Position numbers and translations under genes: made by a program
Notes under the pieces: generated by a model
Seen by the model: only the letters and a program-made list of their open reading frames with translations
What the model was told of the DNA's origin: nothing
Database searches by the model: none
Assembly (NCBI GenBank): GCA_029941645.1
Contig: JAPYSZ010000004.1
Span: forward strand, 1-16,142
Source of the DNA: Candidatus Poseidoniia archaeon
GTDB lineage: Archaea; Thermoplasmatota; Poseidoniia; MGIII; CG-Epi1
Reading direction: 5' to 3'
DNA length: 16,142 nucleotides
Shown here: positions 13,633 to 16,142 of the stretch, one piece after another
Numbering within the stretch: position 1 is the stretch's first letter
Layout: the number at the start of each line of letters is the position of its first letter

Positions 13633-14090
13633 TTTGAATCTAACGTTTTTTGTTCTAGTTCCTTTCTATATGCTTCTAAGGAACTATAGATTTCTTTGTC
13701 TGTAATTCCAATAATTCTGGCAGCTAGTAAAGCTGCATTTTCACCTCTTCCTATTCCCACTGCTGCTACAGGTACTCCTGGTGGCATTTGCACAACAGAT
13801 AAGAGGGAATCTAGATTTCCTGGAGAACTACTAGATGAACAGGGTATACCTATGACTGGTTTGAGGGTGTGGGCTGCAACCACGCCAGGTAGTGCTGCCG
13901 AAAGACCCGCCAGAGCTATGAAAACATCGGCATCTGAATCTTTAATGATTTCGACTACTCTGTCTGGTGTTCTATGTGCTGAAGCAACGAAAGTTTCATA
14001 GCCGATTTCAAATCGGTCTAATATTTTTTCCGCCTTGTTTGCTGTTGGTCTATCCGTTGCAGAACCCATTATGATGACAATTTGAGCCAT
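13629..14090 (-). CDS. purE: phosphoribosylaminoimidazole carboxylase catalytic subunit (PurE)
   Basis: 153 residues from ATG 14090 (a TTG at 14099 would add three). PurE moves the carboxylate in purine synthesis: class I rearranges N5-CAIR to CAIR, class II carboxylates AIR directly. Seen: IIMGSATD (6-13) with the phosphate-binding Ser10 and Asp13, SAHRTP (37-42), and the C-terminal half with LDSLLSVVQMPPGVPVA and ENAALLAARI. The loop that in E. coli-type PurE reads GGAAHLPGM is GLSAALPGV, so the His usually found there is Ala; I recall similar loops in other archaeal PurE, and the class is best left open. A TATA-like box CTTATATC (minus strand, about 14116-14109) lies 19-26 bases upstream, so the transcript is probably leaderless. 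purK is not in the window. Confidence 0.94.
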   Translation of the reverse strand: MAQIVIIMGSATDRPTANKAEKILDRFEIGYETFVASAHRTPDRVVEIIKDSDADVFIALAGLSAALPGVVAAHTLKPVIGIPCSSSSSPGNLDSLLSVVQMPPGVPVAAVGIGRGENAALLAARIIGITDKEIYSSLEAYRKELEQKTLDSN

Positions 14091-14108
14091 GGTTCGCAAA
14101 AAGCCATA

Positions 14109-14117
14109 GATATAAGG
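14109..14117 (-). promoter_or_regulatory. TATA-like box of purE
   Basis: Minus strand CCTTATATC, 19-27 bases before ATG 14090. The tRNA promoter lies 21 bases further on the other strand. Confidence 0.45.
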
Positions 14118-14137
14118 AAATTGGTCGTTATGTCAGC

Positions 14138-14145
14138 CTTTAAGA
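14138..14145 (+). promoter_or_regulatory. TATA-like box of the tRNA-Arg gene
   Basis: CTTTAAGA lies 23-30 bases before the tRNA 5' end at 14168. Confidence 0.45.
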
Positions 14146-14167
14146 TAGGCCGTTAGTGCGTTCTTGC

Positions 14168-14243
14168 GCCCGGATAGTGTAGCTTGGAATCACGGAAGCT
14201 TGCGGAGCTCCAAACCCGGGTTCGAATCCCGGTCTGGGCGCCA
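14168..14243 (+). tRNA. tRNA-Arg(GCG) with encoded CCA
   Basis: Acceptor GCCCGGA (14168-14174) pairs with TCTGGGC (14233-14239), with one G-U; discriminator G at 14240, then CCA at 14241-14243. The T arm is perfect: CCGGG/CCCGG around TTCGAAT. D stem GTG/CAC with GG at 14186-14187. The anticodon loop TTGCGGA (14200-14206) gives anticodon GCG, reading Arg CGC/CGU. In the anticodon stem, pair 28-42 is A-C (14196/14210) while the other four pairs are standard. The variable loop is 4 nt. No intron. Confidence 0.9.
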
Positions 14244-14247
14244 TATT

Positions 14248-14255
14248 CTTTTAAT
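14248..14255 (+). promoter_or_regulatory. TATA-like box of the subtilase gene
   Basis: CTTTTAAT, 21-28 bases before TTG 14276, just after the tRNA's CCA. Supports TTG 14276 as start. Confidence 0.45.
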
Positions 14256-14275
14256 GGTCAGTCAGTAAGAAGCTG

Positions 14276-16142
14276 TTGGCACGTCATCCTAAGTATTTGG
14301 TAGTCGCGATTTTTTTATCGGTTATTTTCAGCCCATTTGTTGAAACCGTAGGTGAAGAATCTACAATTCCTAGAGATAATATTCATTTGGTTGATCCAAG
14401 ATTAGAATTGGTTTTTCAAAATCCAGAGCGTTCACAGGAATTAGGCATTGCTCCAGCACCCTCAGGAAAAATTAGCCTTATTGCTCAAGTTCAGAATCTG
14501 GATCAGCGTCACCATTTTTTTGTTGAGAATCTTGGTGGGGAAATAACTTCCAGTTTTCCACGTTTTGATACTTTTGGATTCCTTCTACCTATAGCCCAGG
14601 TTCCGGATGTAACCTACTTACCAGATTTGGTATGGCTGGAGGCTGATGTCCTGTTTTATCCCTCTCTAGATAATAGTGTTGATTCGATAGGTGCAGATAC
14701 TATATGGACTGATTTTGGAATAAGGGGTGAAGGTACCACAATTGCAATTTTGGATACTGGTGTCGACTTTAATCATGAGTCTTTGGATGATCTTGACGAT
14801 AATTCAAATACGGATGACCCGAAGATTGCAGTCGATTCAAATGGTATGCTTGCTTTTTACAATGCTAATACCGACAAGGAATATCCCGATGAGCAACCTC
14901 ATGATTCAGGTAGTCATGGAACTCATTGTGCCGGAATAGCCGCAGGGACTGGTGGTGCCAGTGGAACATACTCTGGTGTTGCACCACAAGCGAATCTAGC
15001 CGGTGTTATCGCTCTTGATGGTGGTTCTGGTGATGAACAGGATTTGCTAAGAGCAGTGGATTGGACAATTTCCAATAAAGATAGATTTTCTATAGGTGTG
15101 ATGTCATTATCATTAGGAGGTCCTGTTGTTATACCTGGAGCGACTAATAATGGCGCATCTTCTATATCTCAGGCACTTGATATTGCTGTTGAATCAGGTA
15201 TAGTAACAGTAGTAGCAATAGGGAATGGTAATCTTGGAATTGCAGCCCATCCTGCTTCTATTTCATATCCTGGAGATAGTGAGAAGGCGATAACAGTAGG
15301 TTCCGTTAATGATGAACACAATAGAGAGATTTATTCTTCCAGAGGTCCAACGGGAGATGGAAGATTAAAACCAGATGTAATGGCACCCGGGGGTGCCGTA
15401 ATGTCGGCGAGTGCAGGTTCAGGAGATGGTTATGTATCCTATTCTGGAACTTCTATGGCAACACCCCATGTTGCAGGTGTTGCTGCACTAATGATTCAGG
15501 CTAATTCTAACGTAGCTCCCACTTCTAATTCTGATTATGTTAAACAAATACTTAGAGAGACAAGCGACCATAGAATTCCTTTAGATATTGATTGTGGAGA
15601 GTTGTACACGCCCAATAATTGCTATGGCTGGGGGACTGTTGAATTGGTAGGGGCAGTTTCAAGAGCTCAGGATTTAAGTTCAACACAATTAGAAGGTGTT
15701 TCAGGTATTCAGACACAGACTAACGAGACTTTTACCGTTTTTATGGAACATACTATGACTGAATATACGAATAGAGGAAAAGATGGTGGCAATATACAAA
15801 ATTTCTTTCCAGGTAGCCAATTACCTGATGAAATTATAATTATTGCAAAATATTCCAGTTCATGGCCTAAACCTACTAAATTTTCAATTGATGCAGGTGA
15901 AGGTTCTGGTGTTGAGGCTGACTCTGGTATCAAATTAGTAACAGAATCGGGAGGTAGATGGATTATTGAGTCAAGTTTTAATTATTCTGCACAGTTGGAT
16001 TCAGATGTTGTTGTAACTAACTTTCCAGAACTTAAGTTTGATATTGAGGCACCAAATTTTGATGATACAATCAGTGTAAACATAGAATATTTTCTCAATG
16101 ATATGAAAGGTCAGACTCAGAATTTTACAGTATCATCTTTTA
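14276..16142 (+). CDS. secreted subtilisin-like serine protease (S8), 3' end outside window
   Basis: At least 622 codons, open to the window edge. The upstream in-frame stop is TAA 14252; there is no ATG in the frame, and TTG 14276 gives ARHPKYLVVAIFLSVIFSPF, a clear signal peptide. Residues about 30-145 look like a propeptide. The catalytic triad is intact: Asp160 in ILDTGVD, His214 in SHGTHCAG, Ser393 in GTSMATPHVAG, with oxyanion Asn317 in IGNGN. Two cysteines (in DIDCGE and NNCYGW, about 441-452) could form a disulfide. After the protease domain (to about 470) comes a beta-rich region of unknown length that continues past the window. Expected to digest protein outside the cell, like the zincin at 7918. 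The gene follows tRNA-Arg by 32 bases and has its own TATA-like box. Confidence 0.95.
   Translation, partial: MARHPKYLVVAIFLSVIFSPFVETVGEESTIPRDNIHLVDPRLELVFQNPERSQELGIAPAPSGKISLIAQVQNLDQRHHFFVENLGGEITSSFPRFDTFGFLLPIAQVPDVTYLPDLVWLEADVLFYPSLDNSVDSIGADTIWTDFGIRGEGTTIAILDTGVDFNHESLDDLDDNSNTDDPKIAVDSNGMLAFYNANTDKEYPDEQPHDSGSHGTHCAGIAAGTGGASGTYSGVAPQANLAGVIALDGGSGDEQDLLRAVDWTISNKDRFSIGVMSLSLGGPVVIPGATNNGASSISQALDIAVESGIVTVVAIGNGNLGIAAHPASISYPGDSEKAITVGSVNDEHNREIYSSRGPTGDGRLKPDVMAPGGAVMSASAGSGDGYVSYSGTSMATPHVAGVAALMIQANSNVAPTSNSDYVKQILRETSDHRIPLDIDCGELYTPNNCYGWGTVELVGAVSRAQDLSSTQLEGVSGIQTQTNETFTVFMEHTMTEYTNRGKDGGNIQNFFPGSQLPDEIIIIAKYSSSWPKPTKFSIDAGEGSGVEADSGIKLVTESGGRWIIESSFNYSAQLDSDVVVTNFPELKFDIEAPNFDDTISVNIEYFLNDMKGQTQNFTVSSF

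Noticed and set aside
13696..14001. 101-codon open frame opposite purE
   Set aside because: purE on the other strand has clear family motifs; this is its shadow.
14166..14242. Alternative tRNA frame with acceptor GCGCCCG starting at 14166
   Set aside because: It pairs, but leaves only CA after the stem; starting at 14168 gives a full acceptor, discriminator and CCA, and places U8, D stem and T arm correctly.
14727..15933. Open frames inside the subtilase region on either strand
   Set aside because: The protease frame has an intact catalytic triad throughout; the others have no recognisable features.
1..16142. CRISPR arrays, insertion sequences, integrases, toxin-antitoxin pairs, prophage genes
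   Set aside because: No regularly spaced repeats, transposase or integrase motifs or phage genes were seen on either strand.

Overview
The window looks like a piece of an AT-rich archaeal chromosome. The archaeal signs are the large subunit of the two-subunit replicative polymerase PolD, an RNase P protein of the Rpp21 type, an archaeal-style RNase P RNA, and TATA-like boxes placed about 20-30 nt upstream of several start codons with almost no leader. Together with an acyl-CoA dehydrogenase, a B12-dependent acyl-CoA mutase, a biotin protein ligase and secreted proteases, this suggests an aerobic, protein- and lipid-degrading heterotroph. My best guess is marine Thermoplasmatota (Marine Group II/III); this is inference from gene content, not a placement.

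Layout. 1-54 is the tail of an unidentified gene. 86-1267 is an acyl-CoA dehydrogenase. 1302-3287 holds two very small cysteine-rich proteins and an ABC-2-like membrane protein. 3353-7864 is a tight run of polD large subunit, biotin protein ligase and an M23-type peptidase, with overlapping ends. 7918-9005 is a lipoprotein-like zincin plus a VanZ-like membrane protein, followed by a short decayed copy of the zincin gene's 3' end. On the minus strand, 9534-9237 is the RNase P RNA and 9177-9040 is a small basic-protein ORF with its own TATA box. 9613-11328 is a B12-dependent mutase large subunit and 11337-11897 a P-loop kinase; these converge on a minus-strand membrane protein (12614-11892). 12666-13632 is Rpp21 plus protein-L-isoaspartate methyltransferase, converging on purE (14090-13629, minus). 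14168-14243 is a tRNA-Arg(GCG), and from 14276 a secreted subtilisin-like protease runs off the window end.

The main re-reading concerns the mutase. It would normally be labelled methylmalonyl-CoA mutase, but the two residues that separate methylmalonyl-CoA mutase (Tyr, Arg) from isobutyryl-CoA mutase (Phe, Gln) are Phe101 and Gln219, at exactly the spacing known in the family. It probably interconverts isobutyryl-CoA and n-butyryl-CoA. Other points worth a look are the unlisted small ORF beside the RNase P RNA, the duplicated 3' end around the VanZ gene, a PIP-box-like C-terminus on PolD, and an inverted repeat touching the start of a small zinc-binding protein.

Both the RNA and one protein subunit of RNase P are encoded here, about 3 kb apart in separate transcription units. 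Genes at the head of units tend to have a TATA-like box and little leader, while genes inside units tend to have a GAGGT- or GGTG-like ribosome binding site, so both modes of translation initiation seem to be used.
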